Notes under the pieces: generated by a model
Seen by the model: only the letters and a program-made list of their open reading frames with translations
Databases searched by the model: none
Told to the model about the DNA's origin: nothing
Shown here: piece after piece, positions 28,236-38,310 of the stretch
Layout: the number at the start of each line of letters is the position of its first letter
Position numbering within the stretch: the stretch's first letter is position 1
Position numbers and translations under genes: made by a program
Source: Devosia sp.
GTDB lineage: Bacteria > Pseudomonadota > Alphaproteobacteria > Rhizobiales > Devosiaceae
DNA length: 44,643 nucleotides
Reading direction: 5' to 3'
Assembly: GCA_029256605.1 (NCBI GenBank)
Contig: JAQSXP010000002.1
Span: 1-44,643 of the forward strand

Positions 28236-29300
28236 CTAGCCAAGACCTGAGCCGGTCACTTCCTTTAGTTGAGCAAAGAATGCCCGCTTGTGTGGGGTAT
28301 TGATCCCCCAGTTTATCGGCACCGTCTGAAATCCGCTCAGGTCTTCGAAGCTGGTTTCGCGTTCGCGCTCGAGCCAGTCGCACTTGATCTGAGTCTCACC
28401 GCAACCATAGCCCTGATCGTAGTAGCCCCAACTGACACCGGCATTGAGGGCCGCCTCGAAGCTCGCCATGTCGATGCTGTCCTCGTTGCAGCAGATGGGG
28501 CGTGGATTGGCGGCGATGTCCTCATCGTTCTTGAAGGCGACGAGTTCGCGGTAGAACTCGTCGGCAAAGCTGTCATTGCCGTGCGGCATCAGGAAATCGC
28601 AGTACTTGTGCCACTCGCCATTGGGCTTGTGCTTGACGGGGTGGATGGACGTGCTGACGAGGAGCCGGCGACCGTCGAGAGTGGTCGACCGCGCGATATC
28701 GAGGAGTTCGTGAATGCGGCGAGAGGACAATATGTCCCGACGTTGCTGAATTTCGTTCTTGAGATCGACCAGGATGTTGCGGTGCCCGGTTTGCAGCAGC
28801 CAGGCCGTCATGTTCTTGACGGCGGCGCGGACGGCGCCTTCGCTCTCGAAGCGCTGCTGCTTCCAGTAGAAGTAGTTGACGAACACCACCATTTCCTGTT
28901 CGTCGGCAGCCTTCAGAATTTTCGCCAGGCGATCGAGATAGGGTTGCTGCAAGGATCCGTCTGGTAGGAAGGCGCTGTTGAGGTAGTTCTCGAAAACCTC
29001 GTTATAGTACATCGCTCCGCCGCCCTGCATCCCGACCGTCACGCCCAGCAGGCCGTGCGCCCGATAGACGGGAAGCATGTCGCAGAATTCCTGGGTATTG
29101 CGGTCGGGGTCCCAGACGCCCGTATCGGGATAAGACCAGTTGCGACGGGTGGCAGGGTTGGCATCGTCGAACACCGCCTGGACCATGCGGCTGTTCAACA
29201 GCAGACCCTCGATGCGGCGTCCCTGGTGGTGGCGGCCCGGATAGGTCAACGCGCCGTTAATCCTCCAGTCGGTGCCATCGATTTCAACGGTTGTGCTCAA
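28236..29300 (-). CDS. Glycoside-hydrolase-like (clan GH-A type TIM barrel) protein, paralog A
   Basis: NSRMVQAVFDDANPATRRNWSYPDTGVWDPDRN; ILVDLKNE and PRPICCNED (candidate catalytic Glu); GFQTVPINWGINTPHKRAFF; related to 31422-32525 and 42696-43739. Confidence 0.6.
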   Translation of the reverse strand: MSTTVEIDGTDWRINGALTYPGRHHQGRRIEGLLLNSRMVQAVFDDANPATRRNWSYPDTGVWDPDRNTQEFCDMLPVYRAHGLLGVTVGMQGGGAMYYNEVFENYLNSAFLPDGSLQQPYLDRLAKILKAADEQEMVVFVNYFYWKQQRFESEGAVRAAVKNMTAWLLQTGHRNILVDLKNEIQQRRDILSSRRIHELLDIARSTTLDGRRLLVSTSIHPVKHKPNGEWHKYCDFLMPHGNDSFADEFYRELVAFKNDEDIAANPRPICCNEDSIDMASFEAALNAGVSWGYYDQGYGCGETQIKCDWLERERETSFEDLSGFQTVPINWGINTPHKRAFFAQLKEVTGSGLG

Positions 29301-29348
29301 AACTATTCCTGTCGGGTTCTGGCTGCTGATTGGCTGGCGGGGATCGGG

Positions 29349-30311
29349 TCACCGCAGCGGGGCGAAGCGGTACTCGGTGAGCTGACGATAGGTGGTGTTG
29401 GCGGGGAGAATGGCGGATGGGAAAAGATGGTGATTGGGGCTGTCCGGCCAGTTTTGAGCTTCAAGGCAAAGGCCTTGGCCGGCCCCATAAATGCGACCCT
29501 CGAGGCCTCGCTGACCGGGCTGAAGTTTATAGCCGTCATAAAGATGGAGGCCCGTTTGTGTCGTCCAGAGTTCCAACGCCGGACCGTCGGGCAGGGACAA
29601 GCTGGCGGCAAAGGCGGGTTCGCTGCGGGTTGAGGCTGCAAGGCAGTAGTTGTTGTTGAAGCCAGGCAGCGGGCGATCGACACCGATCGGGCGGGCGACG
29701 CGGAAATCGTAGAGCGTGTCCGCCACCGGCGCGATCTCACCGGTCGGAATGAGGTCGGGCCCGGCGGGCAGGTAACTCTCGGCGGCAATCTCGAGCCGAT
29801 GAGCGGCGATATCGCCCCGGCCGGAAAAATCGAAATACGGGTGATGGCAGAGATTGACTACCGTCTCCCTGTCCGCTGTCGCCTCGAACTCCAAACGCAG
29901 CGTAGCCGAGCCGATGATGCTGTAACGCGCGGTGATGCTGCACTCGCCTGGATATCCCTCATGGCCGTCTGGGCTCACCAGATGGAATGCGAGGCTGGTG
30001 GATGTCTCATCGATGACGGTCCAGGCTTGCCTGGCCGTGCCGGTGGCACCACCATGCAGGTGATGGTCGCCCCCATTGCGCGGCAAGGCGAGCATCCTGT
30101 CGGACATTTCTACATGTCCCTTGGCAATGCGGTTGGCATGTCGCCCGATTACCGCACCGGCGTAGTGGTCGGTGTCACAATAGTCCTCGATGGCTTCAAA
30201 GCCCAAGACGAGCGGATGCGGCCACCCTGCCAGACGCAGGTCCGTCAGGGTAGCGCCGAACGGGCTCAGGCGCGCCGACAATGCGTCATTGGTGATCCGG
30301 AAGGTGTCCAT
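29349..30311 (-). CDS. Aldose 1-epimerase family protein
   Basis: VIGRHANRIAKG, NGGDHHLHGG, VVNLCHHPYFDFSG, GFNNNYCL motifs of galactose mutarotases. Confidence 0.93.
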   Translation of the reverse strand: MDTFRITNDALSARLSPFGATLTDLRLAGWPHPLVLGFEAIEDYCDTDHYAGAVIGRHANRIAKGHVEMSDRMLALPRNGGDHHLHGGATGTARQAWTVIDETSTSLAFHLVSPDGHEGYPGECSITARYSIIGSATLRLEFEATADRETVVNLCHHPYFDFSGRGDIAAHRLEIAAESYLPAGPDLIPTGEIAPVADTLYDFRVARPIGVDRPLPGFNNNYCLAASTRSEPAFAASLSLPDGPALELWTTQTGLHLYDGYKLQPGQRGLEGRIYGAGQGLCLEAQNWPDSPNHHLFPSAILPANTTYRQLTEYRFAPLR

Positions 30312-30317
30312 GATCGG

Positions 30318-31391
30318 TCAGAAGCGTTTGCCGGTGACCTTATCGAACAGGTGCACATTGGCGGGATCGAGGGACAGCGTAATCTGGTCGCCGGGCGCCA
30401 AGTCCAGCCGCTCCCGAAACAGCGCCAGGAACGCATGGCCAGCGGCCGTGACGTTGAGCAAGGTTTCAGTACCGGTCGGCTCTACGACCACCACCTCGGC
30501 ATTGAGTTGGGCGGTGGAACCGGACGTTGCCAGCGACAGGTGTTCGGGTCGGAAGCCGAGCACGATCTCTTGACCCGGTTTTACAGCGCTGGTCGACCTG
30601 ATCGGCAGGGTGAAGCCGCCACTGACAAACGTCGTTACGCCATCAATGCTCTCGATGCGGCCGTCCAGCATGTTCATCGACGGCGAGCCGATAAACCGGG
30701 CGACGAAGAGATTGGCTGGGCGATCGAACAATTCGAGCGGCGGGCCAACCTGTTCGACATTGCCGTCATTCATAACCACGATGCGGTCAGCCATGGTCAT
30801 GGCTTCCACCTGGTCATGCGTCACATAGACAGTGGTGGTCTTGAGGCGTTGATGCAGCGCCTTGATTTCGGAACGCATCTGCACGCGCAGCTGTGCGTCG
30901 AGGTTCGATAGCGGTTCGTCGAAGAGGAAGACCGCCGGATCGCGCACGATGGCGCGGCCCATGGCTACGCGCTGCCGCTGGCCACCGGATAACTGGGCGG
31001 GTTTGCGTGCCAGCAATGGCTGCAACCCAAGGATATCGGCGGCCTCGCTGACCTTCTGATCGATCTCGGCCTTGCTGCGCCGGGCGAGCTTGAGGGAGAA
31101 GCCCATATTCTCGGCCACAGTCATGTGCGGGTAAAGCGCATAGCTCTGGAACACCATGGCAATGTCCCGCTTCTTGGGCGGCAGGTCGTTGACGACCAGA
31201 TTGCCGATGGCGATCTCGCCCGAGCTGATCGACTCGAGGCCGGCGATCATGCGCAGCAGGGTGGACTTGCCGCAGCCCGAAGGCCCGACCAGGATGACGA
31301 ATTCGCCGTCCGGGATGTCGATGGACACCCCGTGCAGCACCTCGAGTGTACCATAGGCCTTGCGGGCCTGGCGAATTTCGATTGAAGCCAT
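30318..31391 (-). CDS. ABC transporter ATP-binding protein, UgpC/MsmK type
   Basis: ILVGPSGCGKSTLLRMIAG, LSGGQRQRVAMGRAIVRDPAVFLFDEPLSNLDAQLR, C-terminal TOBE region. Confidence 0.97.
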   Translation of the reverse strand: MASIEIRQARKAYGTLEVLHGVSIDIPDGEFVILVGPSGCGKSTLLRMIAGLESISSGEIAIGNLVVNDLPPKKRDIAMVFQSYALYPHMTVAENMGFSLKLARRSKAEIDQKVSEAADILGLQPLLARKPAQLSGGQRQRVAMGRAIVRDPAVFLFDEPLSNLDAQLRVQMRSEIKALHQRLKTTTVYVTHDQVEAMTMADRIVVMNDGNVEQVGPPLELFDRPANLFVARFIGSPSMNMLDGRIESIDGVTTFVSGGFTLPIRSTSAVKPGQEIVLGFRPEHLSLATSGSTAQLNAEVVVVEPTGTETLLNVTAAGHAFLALFRERLDLAPGDQITLSLDPANVHLFDKVTGKRF

Positions 31392-31421
31392 TTCGTCGGT
31401 CCTCGTCGGGTATAGGGGGCG

Positions 31422-32525
31422 TCAGCCGGCGGCGCCGGTGATTTCGGCGACGCGGTTGAAGAAGGCTGTCTTTTCGGGGGTGGAGATGCCCCAGTTGACC
31501 GGGGGCGACTGGAAGCCGTCGTGATAATTGTTCTTGCCCTGGTCGTAATAGCCCCATGGCACATAGTGAGGGAACGCCGCATCCATATTGGCCACGAGGG
31601 TTGAATCCTCGTTGATGCAGATCGGGCGCGGATTGTCGGTGAAGACCGAGCTGGCCTTGATCGAGCGGATCACCTTGTCGATGCCGTCGGGATCAAGCCC
31701 GTTTCCATGGAACAGGATGAAATCGCAGGCCGCCAGCAGGTCGGTCACCTTGGTGCGGCCAATCTTTTCGAGAAACTCTTCCGTCGTCGGGTCGCCATTG
31801 CCGCGCCGCTCGGGCAGCGGCACGCCGGCCTGTTCGCGGTACGGCCAATTGGTGGTGCTGGCCGCCACGAGCAGACGGCGACCATTGCGGTGCCTGGTCT
31901 TGACGCGGTTGACCAGTTCGTGGACGCGCGACGGGGTCAGGATTTCGTGCTCGTAAAGGGGCACGTCGCATTCGTTGTTGATCTCGACCATGACGTTCTC
32001 GAGGCCGGTATCGAGCAGCCAGTCGGTGGCGTTGTCGACGCCACGAATGATCGCGGCTTCATCGGCCATGTTTTCGTCCTGGCCGAAGTAATAATAGCCC
32101 AGCATCACGGCAATTCCCTGCTCGTCGCAGGCACGCAGCACCTTTTCGAGGCGGGCAAGGTATTTCGGCTTGAGTTCGCCCTGCGGCGTGAAGGCGGAAT
32201 TGACCCAAGGCTGCACCATCTCGGTGCCGGTGATCGGCATGCCGCCCTGCAGGTTCAACGTGACGGCGCGAATGCCCTTGCCATAATAGGTCGGCAGCGC
32301 GGCGATGAATTCCTCGACGTTCCGATCGGCATCCCACGTGCCGGTATCGGGATAGGCCCACTGCTTGATGGAGTCGGCATTCTCGTCATCGAAAATGGCC
32401 TGCACCATGCGCGTGTTGAACAGCAGTCCCTCGACCGGCTTGCCTTGGAAAGTGCGCCCCTTGTAGGTGGGCTCGCCGTTGATCAGGAATTTCTCACCGT
32501 CGATGGTGAGGCGGGTTTTGGACAT
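31422..32525 (-). CDS. Glycoside-hydrolase-like (clan GH-A type TIM barrel) protein, paralog B
   Basis: MSKTRLTIDGEKFLINGEPTYKGR...NTRMVQAIFDDENADSIKQWAYPDTGTWDADRN; VMVEINNE and PRPICINED; GYYDQG; start set at 32525. Confidence 0.65.
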   Translation of the reverse strand: MSKTRLTIDGEKFLINGEPTYKGRTFQGKPVEGLLFNTRMVQAIFDDENADSIKQWAYPDTGTWDADRNVEEFIAALPTYYGKGIRAVTLNLQGGMPITGTEMVQPWVNSAFTPQGELKPKYLARLEKVLRACDEQGIAVMLGYYYFGQDENMADEAAIIRGVDNATDWLLDTGLENVMVEINNECDVPLYEHEILTPSRVHELVNRVKTRHRNGRRLLVAASTTNWPYREQAGVPLPERRGNGDPTTEEFLEKIGRTKVTDLLAACDFILFHGNGLDPDGIDKVIRSIKASSVFTDNPRPICINEDSTLVANMDAAFPHYVPWGYYDQGKNNYHDGFQSPPVNWGISTPEKTAFFNRVAEITGAAG

Positions 32526-32526
32526 C

Positions 32527-33372
32527 TCATTCTCCCTTGGCAATATTTGTCGTGATGGTCGGATAGCGCGTGGCCAGCGCCTTGGCGGCCGCAACGCTTT
32601 GTTCGAGCCAGGCCAGTTCGAGCGCCTGGGTGGTGTCGAAGTCCCCTTGCCAGGGCAACCAGTGCTCCAGAATCGTATTGACCTGCCGTCCGTGCTGCCC
32701 AAGGGCATCGAACACGATGGCTGGATCCAGGCGCCCCTGCCCGAGCGGCGTGCCGACGAAGCTGCCGCCGACGCCATGTGGGTCGAGGGCGATGCGGAAA
32801 TCCTTGAGGTGCAGGTTGACGGCATAGGGGGCCAGGAGGGCGATCGTGGTTTCCGGCCATTCCTGGCAGGCGATGGAATTGGCAACGTCAAGGCACACGC
32901 CGAGCGTTTCGTCGCCGACCATGGAGACGATGTCGACCAGTCGCGGCGATGGCAGGTGGAAGTGATTTTCGACCGCAAGCACGACCCCTGCCGCCCGACA
33001 TGCGGGCAGTAGCCTCGTAAACATGGCGGCGATCTCGGCATCGCCGGCCGAGGACTCTTCGGCAGTGGGCGCGATCCGCAGCAGCGTCACGCCGAGCCGT
33101 CCTGCGAGGTCGAGATATTGTTCGACGAGTTCTGGCGCGCAGCCCGTCATGCCCAGTTCCAGCGCGATGTCGAGGCGCCCGGCATGATCGGCCAGGGCGT
33201 CGATCTCTCCTCGCGGCAGGGTATGGAGCGGCAGATTGTCGGCAAACTGGACCAGCGGAACGCCGAGGCGCGCCGCATGATCGAGAATCCCCGCCGCCGA
33301 GATCGGACGGTCTGGGCCACGGTCCCGGATGCCGACATGCCAACGAAACGCGTAGCTGCCGATGCCCAGCAT
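32527..33372 (-). CDS. Sugar phosphate isomerase/epimerase family (AP endonuclease 2-like TIM barrel)
   Basis: GVVLAVENHFHLPSPRLVDIVSMVGDETLGVCLDVANS; NLHLKDF. Confidence 0.85.
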   Translation of the reverse strand: MLGIGSYAFRWHVGIRDRGPDRPISAAGILDHAARLGVPLVQFADNLPLHTLPRGEIDALADHAGRLDIALELGMTGCAPELVEQYLDLAGRLGVTLLRIAPTAEESSAGDAEIAAMFTRLLPACRAAGVVLAVENHFHLPSPRLVDIVSMVGDETLGVCLDVANSIACQEWPETTIALLAPYAVNLHLKDFRIALDPHGVGGSFVGTPLGQGRLDPAIVFDALGQHGRQVNTILEHWLPWQGDFDTTQALELAWLEQSVAAAKALATRYPTITTNIAKGE

Positions 33373-34331
33373 CAGACCAGCGCCGCGATCAGCTTGTTGA
33401 AGGCACGGGCAGGAATGCCTTCGTCCTTGAGCGCACTCAGTTCCTCGAAACCGATCTTCTTGATCAGCTTGCCCAGATTTTCCATGATCTCGAAGGTAGC
33501 GCCGACGGCCTCGGCATTGTCGCCCGAACGGGTGAAAACGTCGTAGGCGAACCAGCCGTCCCAGCCGAGCCTCTCCACATAGTAGAGGGTCTCGAGGGTC
33601 TCCCAGAAATTGACAGATGCCGGCAGCATGTCCCAGTCGGCGCCCCGGTCATTGTCGTTAAAATGGACATAGAAGAGACGCCCGGCGGCTTGGGCGATGC
33701 ACAGCTCGGCAGCCGGGGTTTCCCCCGCGATCAGGGCATGGCCGACATCCATGGTGACGCCGAGGTTAGGGGCACCCACCACGTCGCAGAAGTGCAGGGT
33801 GCGGCCCATATTGGGCAGCACGATGCGGTTGCGCACCTCGTATGCCTTGTATTCGATGCTGACCTTGACGTCGGGGCGGTAGGCAGTGGCTTCGCGGAAG
33901 CACTCGGCCAGCCACGCCCACTGCTTTGCGTAGTCGACCTGGAAGGCGTAGTCCCAGCCATCGATCAGCGGGCAGACCGATATCATGTTGGCACCCAGAT
34001 CGGCGGCCATGTCCATGCCGGACTTGAGGTATTCGACCGAACGCCGGCGAATGGCCGCATCGGGATTGGTGAACGAGCCGTTGCGGAAGATGTCCTCGCC
34101 CTTGACGTTGACGTTCACCGCCGAGACGGCAAAGCCGGAATCCTTGACCAATTGCACGTGCTCCCCCTCGTGGCCGAGGTCCTGGGGGTAGACCGGTTCG
34201 ATGCCGTCGGTGCGCGCGATGGTGCGGGCAATGTCGAGCCGTTCAGCGAGGCTGCGGGGTTTCTGGTATTCGTGAAAGCGGTCAGCATAGCGCCCGAGCG
34301 TGCCAAGCAGGATGGAATTGCGAAAAGCCAT
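33372..34331 (-). CDS. Sugar phosphate isomerase/epimerase family (TIM barrel), second
   Basis: VKVSIEYKAYEVRNRIVLPNMGRTLHFCDVVGAPNLGVTMDVGHALIAGE; LFYVHFNDNDRGADWD; start set at 34331. Confidence 0.85.
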   Translation of the reverse strand: MAFRNSILLGTLGRYADRFHEYQKPRSLAERLDIARTIARTDGIEPVYPQDLGHEGEHVQLVKDSGFAVSAVNVNVKGEDIFRNGSFTNPDAAIRRRSVEYLKSGMDMAADLGANMISVCPLIDGWDYAFQVDYAKQWAWLAECFREATAYRPDVKVSIEYKAYEVRNRIVLPNMGRTLHFCDVVGAPNLGVTMDVGHALIAGETPAAELCIAQAAGRLFYVHFNDNDRGADWDMLPASVNFWETLETLYYVERLGWDGWFAYDVFTRSGDNAEAVGATFEIMENLGKLIKKIGFEELSALKDEGIPARAFNKLIAALV

Positions 34332-34359
34332 TTGAAGAGGTCCTAGGGAGTGAGGGCGA

Positions 34360-35265
34360 TCAGGTCTTGACCGAGCCGGCCGTGAGGCCGCCCACCAGCC
34401 AGCGCTGGACGAAGACGAAGACCACGAGGGCAGGAACGGTCGCCACCACGCAGGCGGCCATGAAGGCATTGACGTACTGCACGCCGCCGCCTTCCTGGGC
34501 GAAGTCGCCGATGCCTACCTGGATGGTTTTCATCTCGCCCTGGTTGAGCAGCAGACTGGCCCAGAGGAAGTCGTTCCAGGCATTGAGGAAAGTGAAGATG
34601 GCAACTGCGGCGATGCCAGGCAGGCAAACGGGCAGGATGACGCGCCAGAACGCTTCGAAATAGCCGCAGCCATCGATCAGGGCCGCCTCTTCGAGTTCGG
34701 GCGGCGCTGCGGACTCGAAGTAGCCCCGCAGCATGAGCACCGCGAACGGGAGCGAGAAGCCGACATAGGCCAGGATAAGACCGGCATAGCTGTTGAGCAG
34801 TCCTAGGTCCTGGATGAAAAAATAGATCGGGAAGACGCGGGTGATCGCCGGGATCAGGTTAGTCAGAAGGATCAGGCCAAGGATGATGGTGGCGCCAGGA
34901 AAGCGGAAGCGCGCCAGCACATAGGCGGCCGAACAGGCAATGATGGTCGAGATGCCAGCGGCGGTAACGGAGACGAACAGCGAATTGAGCACGTAGCGCC
35001 ACATCGGGATCAGCCGGTTGGCGTTGGTATAGGGCTGCGCCGTCGGTTCGGTCGGAAACCAGATCGGCGGCAGCACGCGGATTTCCTGGTTGGGCTGGAA
35101 CGAGCTCTTCAGCATCCAGTAGACCGGCAGCAGGATGTAGAACAGCAGTGCGATGGTGATGGCAACGACCAGCACCCGCGTGACCAGGTCAGTCTTGTTG
35201 GCGAAGGCCAGACGCTGCCACAGGCCGGCACGAACGGCGGTTTCGGGCACGGCAATGGTCATCAT
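34360..35265 (-). CDS. Carbohydrate ABC transporter permease (MalG type)
   Basis: Six hydrophobic segments; EEAALIDGCGYFEAFWRVILPVCLPGIAAV EAA loop. Confidence 0.95.
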   Translation of the reverse strand: MMTIAVPETAVRAGLWQRLAFANKTDLVTRVLVVAITIALLFYILLPVYWMLKSSFQPNQEIRVLPPIWFPTEPTAQPYTNANRLIPMWRYVLNSLFVSVTAAGISTIIACSAAYVLARFRFPGATIILGLILLTNLIPAITRVFPIYFFIQDLGLLNSYAGLILAYVGFSLPFAVLMLRGYFESAAPPELEEAALIDGCGYFEAFWRVILPVCLPGIAAVAIFTFLNAWNDFLWASLLLNQGEMKTIQVGIGDFAQEGGGVQYVNAFMAACVVATVPALVVFVFVQRWLVGGLTAGSVKT

Positions 35266-36167
35266 GCCACCCCTTTCAGCTGGGAACGGAGATAGAAGAT
35301 CGAGATGAACCCGGTCATGAGGAAGATCACGCCGCTGGATGCGGAAGCCAAATCGAATCGAAAGAAGGAGAAGGCCTGCTGGTAGGAATAGACAGCCATG
35401 ATGTTGGTGAGATTCTGCGGCCCGCCACCAGTCATGATGTAGTTGATCTCGAAGGATCCGAGCCCACCAATGACCAGCAACGTGATCAGGATGGCGAGGA
35501 CCGGACGCAGCATCGGAAGCGTGACGTACCAGAATTTCTGCAACAGGCTGGCGCCATCCACCTCTGCCGCCTCATAGAGGCTGCGCGGGATCGACTGCAA
35601 AGCCGCGAGCAGGAAGATCACGGCGAAAGGCAGGCCGTTCCAGACGCGCACCGCCACGATCGACATCATGGGAATGCTGAACGGTCCCCAAGTGGCAGAG
35701 TCGGTGAGCCATCGCACATTGCTGGTGATCAGGCCGAAATCCTGCAGCAGGAAATTGATTGGGCTGCGATCGGTGTTGAGCAGCCACATCCAGATGGCCG
35801 AGGCCACGGCGGGGGGCACAAACCAGGGGACGCAGACCAGCATGCGCAGAGCTGTACGGCCCCGGTAATTGATGTTCAGGACCTGCGAGAGCAACAGGCC
35901 AAAGCCCAGCGTCGCCGCCACTGCAAGAATGGTGAAGATGATGGTGTTGAACAGGGTCTGTACGAAGCGCGGATCGGAAAACACCTCGACATAGTTGTCG
36001 AGCCCGACGAAGGGCGTGCCGAACTCGTTGACCCTGAGCAGGTCGTATTCGACAAAGCTCATCCACAGCGAGAACAGCATCGGGTAGATGCCGAGCGCCG
36101 CGGTAATCAACATGGCGGGTGCCACCATAAGGTAGCAGAATAGGTACTTCTGGCGTGTCATGCGCAC
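35262..36167 (-). CDS. Sugar ABC transporter permease (MalF type)
   Basis: YEAAEVDGASLLQKFWYVTLPMLRPVLAI EAA loop; ATGA overlap with the next permease. Confidence 0.95.
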   Translation of the reverse strand: MRMTRQKYLFCYLMVAPAMLITAALGIYPMLFSLWMSFVEYDLLRVNEFGTPFVGLDNYVEVFSDPRFVQTLFNTIIFTILAVAATLGFGLLLSQVLNINYRGRTALRMLVCVPWFVPPAVASAIWMWLLNTDRSPINFLLQDFGLITSNVRWLTDSATWGPFSIPMMSIVAVRVWNGLPFAVIFLLAALQSIPRSLYEAAEVDGASLLQKFWYVTLPMLRPVLAILITLLVIGGLGSFEINYIMTGGGPQNLTNIMAVYSYQQAFSFFRFDLASASSGVIFLMTGFISIFYLRSQLKGVA

Positions 36168-36228
36168 CGTCCCGATAAGCGGTCAAAAGTGGCCGGGAGG
36201 GAGGACGCTCCCGGCCTGGCTGCTGGGC

Positions 36229-37572
36229 TCAGCTGCCGCTGGCGCGATCGAGCTCTGCCTGCATGCGGGCCTGTGCCTCGGTGACTGCAGCGTCGATATC
36301 GGCGCCGCCGATGACGGTGTTGTAGACGAGGTCATAAAGGACAGCGCCCGGCTCTGGAGACGCGATCGCGTTCCACACGGCGCTCGGATGCTGGGAGGTG
36401 TGGCCGTAGTTGAGCGTTTCAGCCATCACTTCCTGCCATGGGCGCTGCGTCCAGAGTTCTGAGGTCATCACCGAACGGCGTGGGCTGGCAGCGCCGGAAA
36501 CTTCGCTGATGCGCTCCATGTGTTCAGGCTGAGACAGGAACTCGATCCAGTCGAGGCACGCTTCGACATCGCTCGACCCATAGAGGACGCCCCAATAGCC
36601 GGCGCCGGAGAACGAGTCGCGCTCGCCGGTGGGACCTGCGGGGTTGATCTCGAGCGCCCAGGTGCCTTCCAGTTCGGGATAGTCGCGATCGAACTGGGAG
36701 GGCCAGGAATTGTTGGTGCTGCCGATGATCGCGACCCTGCCGGAGGTGAAGTCGGCCAGCGGATCTGCACTCTTTTCAAAGATTTCCGGCGAGGTGACCT
36801 TATGCACCTGGACCAGGTCCTGCATGAATTTCAACGTGGTGCGCATCGCTTCGTTGTCGATCGTCGCGGTGCGGCCATCTTCGCTCATCATAAGTCCGCC
36901 GGCCTGCCAGTAGTAGGGCATCAGGGTCTGGCCGGGATTGTTGTTGGCGCCCAGCGCGAAGCCCCAGCGGGTCACGTTGCCGTTGGCGTCGCGCTCGGTC
37001 AGGGCAAGGCCCTGCTCGACAATCTCTTCCCAGTTATCTGGCGGCGCATCGATGCCGGCCTCCGCGAGGAAGTCGGTGCGGTACATCATGGGACGAATGT
37101 CAACGCGCCATGGAATGCCGTAGAACTCGCCGTTGCGATGGACGTCCTCGAGTGCGCCTTCATAGAAGTCTGCTTCGAGCGTCGGCCAGCGGTCGCGGTA
37201 TTCGGTAATTGGCATGGGGCCGTAGCGGCCGCCACCAATGCCCGAGAAGGAGTGCAGCCAATACATGTCCGCGCAATCAGGAGCCGCGCCGCCTTGGGCC
37301 ACTGTAAGCCAGGTATTGAACGCGACCGACCAGTTGATCACTTCGACCGACACGTTAATGCCGGATTCGTCGCGAAACTCTGACGTCAGTTCGTCGTAGA
37401 GGTCCTGGTATGCCAGAAGATCGCCTTGGGGCTGGGTCCAGAAGGTGATGTCCTGCGCATAGGCGCTCAGCGCGGCTGTGGTGGTTAGCGCGGTTGCCAG
37501 CGCCAGGGTTGCCGTGTGCCGTGCCAGTACCTTGCGGTTGCTGCTGGCGGGGCCGGTTGGTCGTTTCGTCAT
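36229..37572 (-). CDS. Sugar ABC transporter substrate-binding protein (family 1)
   Basis: Signal peptide ATLALATALTTTAALSAYAQ; ITFWTQPQGDLLAYQDLYDELTSEFRDESGINVSVE; start set at 37572. Confidence 0.93.
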   Translation of the reverse strand: MTKRPTGPASSNRKVLARHTATLALATALTTTAALSAYAQDITFWTQPQGDLLAYQDLYDELTSEFRDESGINVSVEVINWSVAFNTWLTVAQGGAAPDCADMYWLHSFSGIGGGRYGPMPITEYRDRWPTLEADFYEGALEDVHRNGEFYGIPWRVDIRPMMYRTDFLAEAGIDAPPDNWEEIVEQGLALTERDANGNVTRWGFALGANNNPGQTLMPYYWQAGGLMMSEDGRTATIDNEAMRTTLKFMQDLVQVHKVTSPEIFEKSADPLADFTSGRVAIIGSTNNSWPSQFDRDYPELEGTWALEINPAGPTGERDSFSGAGYWGVLYGSSDVEACLDWIEFLSQPEHMERISEVSGAASPRRSVMTSELWTQRPWQEVMAETLNYGHTSQHPSAVWNAIASPEPGAVLYDLVYNTVIGGADIDAAVTEAQARMQAELDRASGS

Positions 37573-37609
37573 AGTCTCCTCCCTTGAGAAATCCGAAATC
37601 GTCAGACCT

Positions 37610-38263
37610 TCATACCGGTCTGTTGTCCGCACGAGCCCGCATCAGAGCGATGGTCTTGCGAATGTGGGTGAGCATTACCTGCTCAGCGCGTTCAGGATCC
37701 TGCGCCTCAAGCGCATCGATGATGTCGAGGTGCTCCTGCAGCGTTTCGGCCGGCGGCCGCAGCAGCCCCTGAGACAGTGACAAGCGCAGCACGTCGCGCA
37801 CCGCATCGAGCTGGCGAGTCAGGAAATCGTTGTCGAGCAGGGTCGTCAGATAATGATGAAACTCGCGATCTGCCTCGCGATAGGCTGACCAGTCGTCATC
37901 GTCGGGCTGGGGCGCTGCACTGGTGATCAGCGAGCGGAGGTAGAGAGTGTGCCGCCGTTCGATGCGCGGCGCGACCAGCCGGCAGGTCAGCCCTTCGAGC
38001 ACCGCCCGCACCTCGAACAGGTCGGCGATCCGCTGGGGACCGAAGGTCACGACGGTGGCTTCGCCGCGTGGCGAGATGACGACGAAGCCATCTCGCTCAA
38101 GCGCGGCGATGGCGCTGCGCAACGGCGTGCGGCTGACGCCGAGGCGTTGCGCCAACTCTTCCTGCACGAGCTTCTGCCCGGCCGCGATCTCGCCGCCGAG
38201 GATCAGGTTGCGCAAGGCGTGATAGCCGTAGTCTTCCAGTGTTTGAGCACCTGACGCTGACAT
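37610..38263 (-). CDS. GntR family transcriptional regulator (FCD domain)
   Basis: QTLEDYGYHALRNLILGGEIAAGQKLVQEELAQRLGVSRTPLRSAIAALERDGFV; start set at 38263. Confidence 0.93.
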   Translation of the reverse strand: MSASGAQTLEDYGYHALRNLILGGEIAAGQKLVQEELAQRLGVSRTPLRSAIAALERDGFVVISPRGEATVVTFGPQRIADLFEVRAVLEGLTCRLVAPRIERRHTLYLRSLITSAAPQPDDDDWSAYREADREFHHYLTTLLDNDFLTRQLDAVRDVLRLSLSQGLLRPPAETLQEHLDIIDALEAQDPERAEQVMLTHIRKTIALMRARADNRPV

Positions 38264-38310
38264 CGCTTTGCCCTCACCCTCCCAGACCAGCGATAGGGGA
38301 CATCGTTGGC

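Noticed and set aside
31422-33041. 539-aa extended version of GH-like paralog B
   Set aside because: Extra N-terminus overlaps the isomerase gene in another frame; a proper start is at 32525 and aligns with paralogs A and C.
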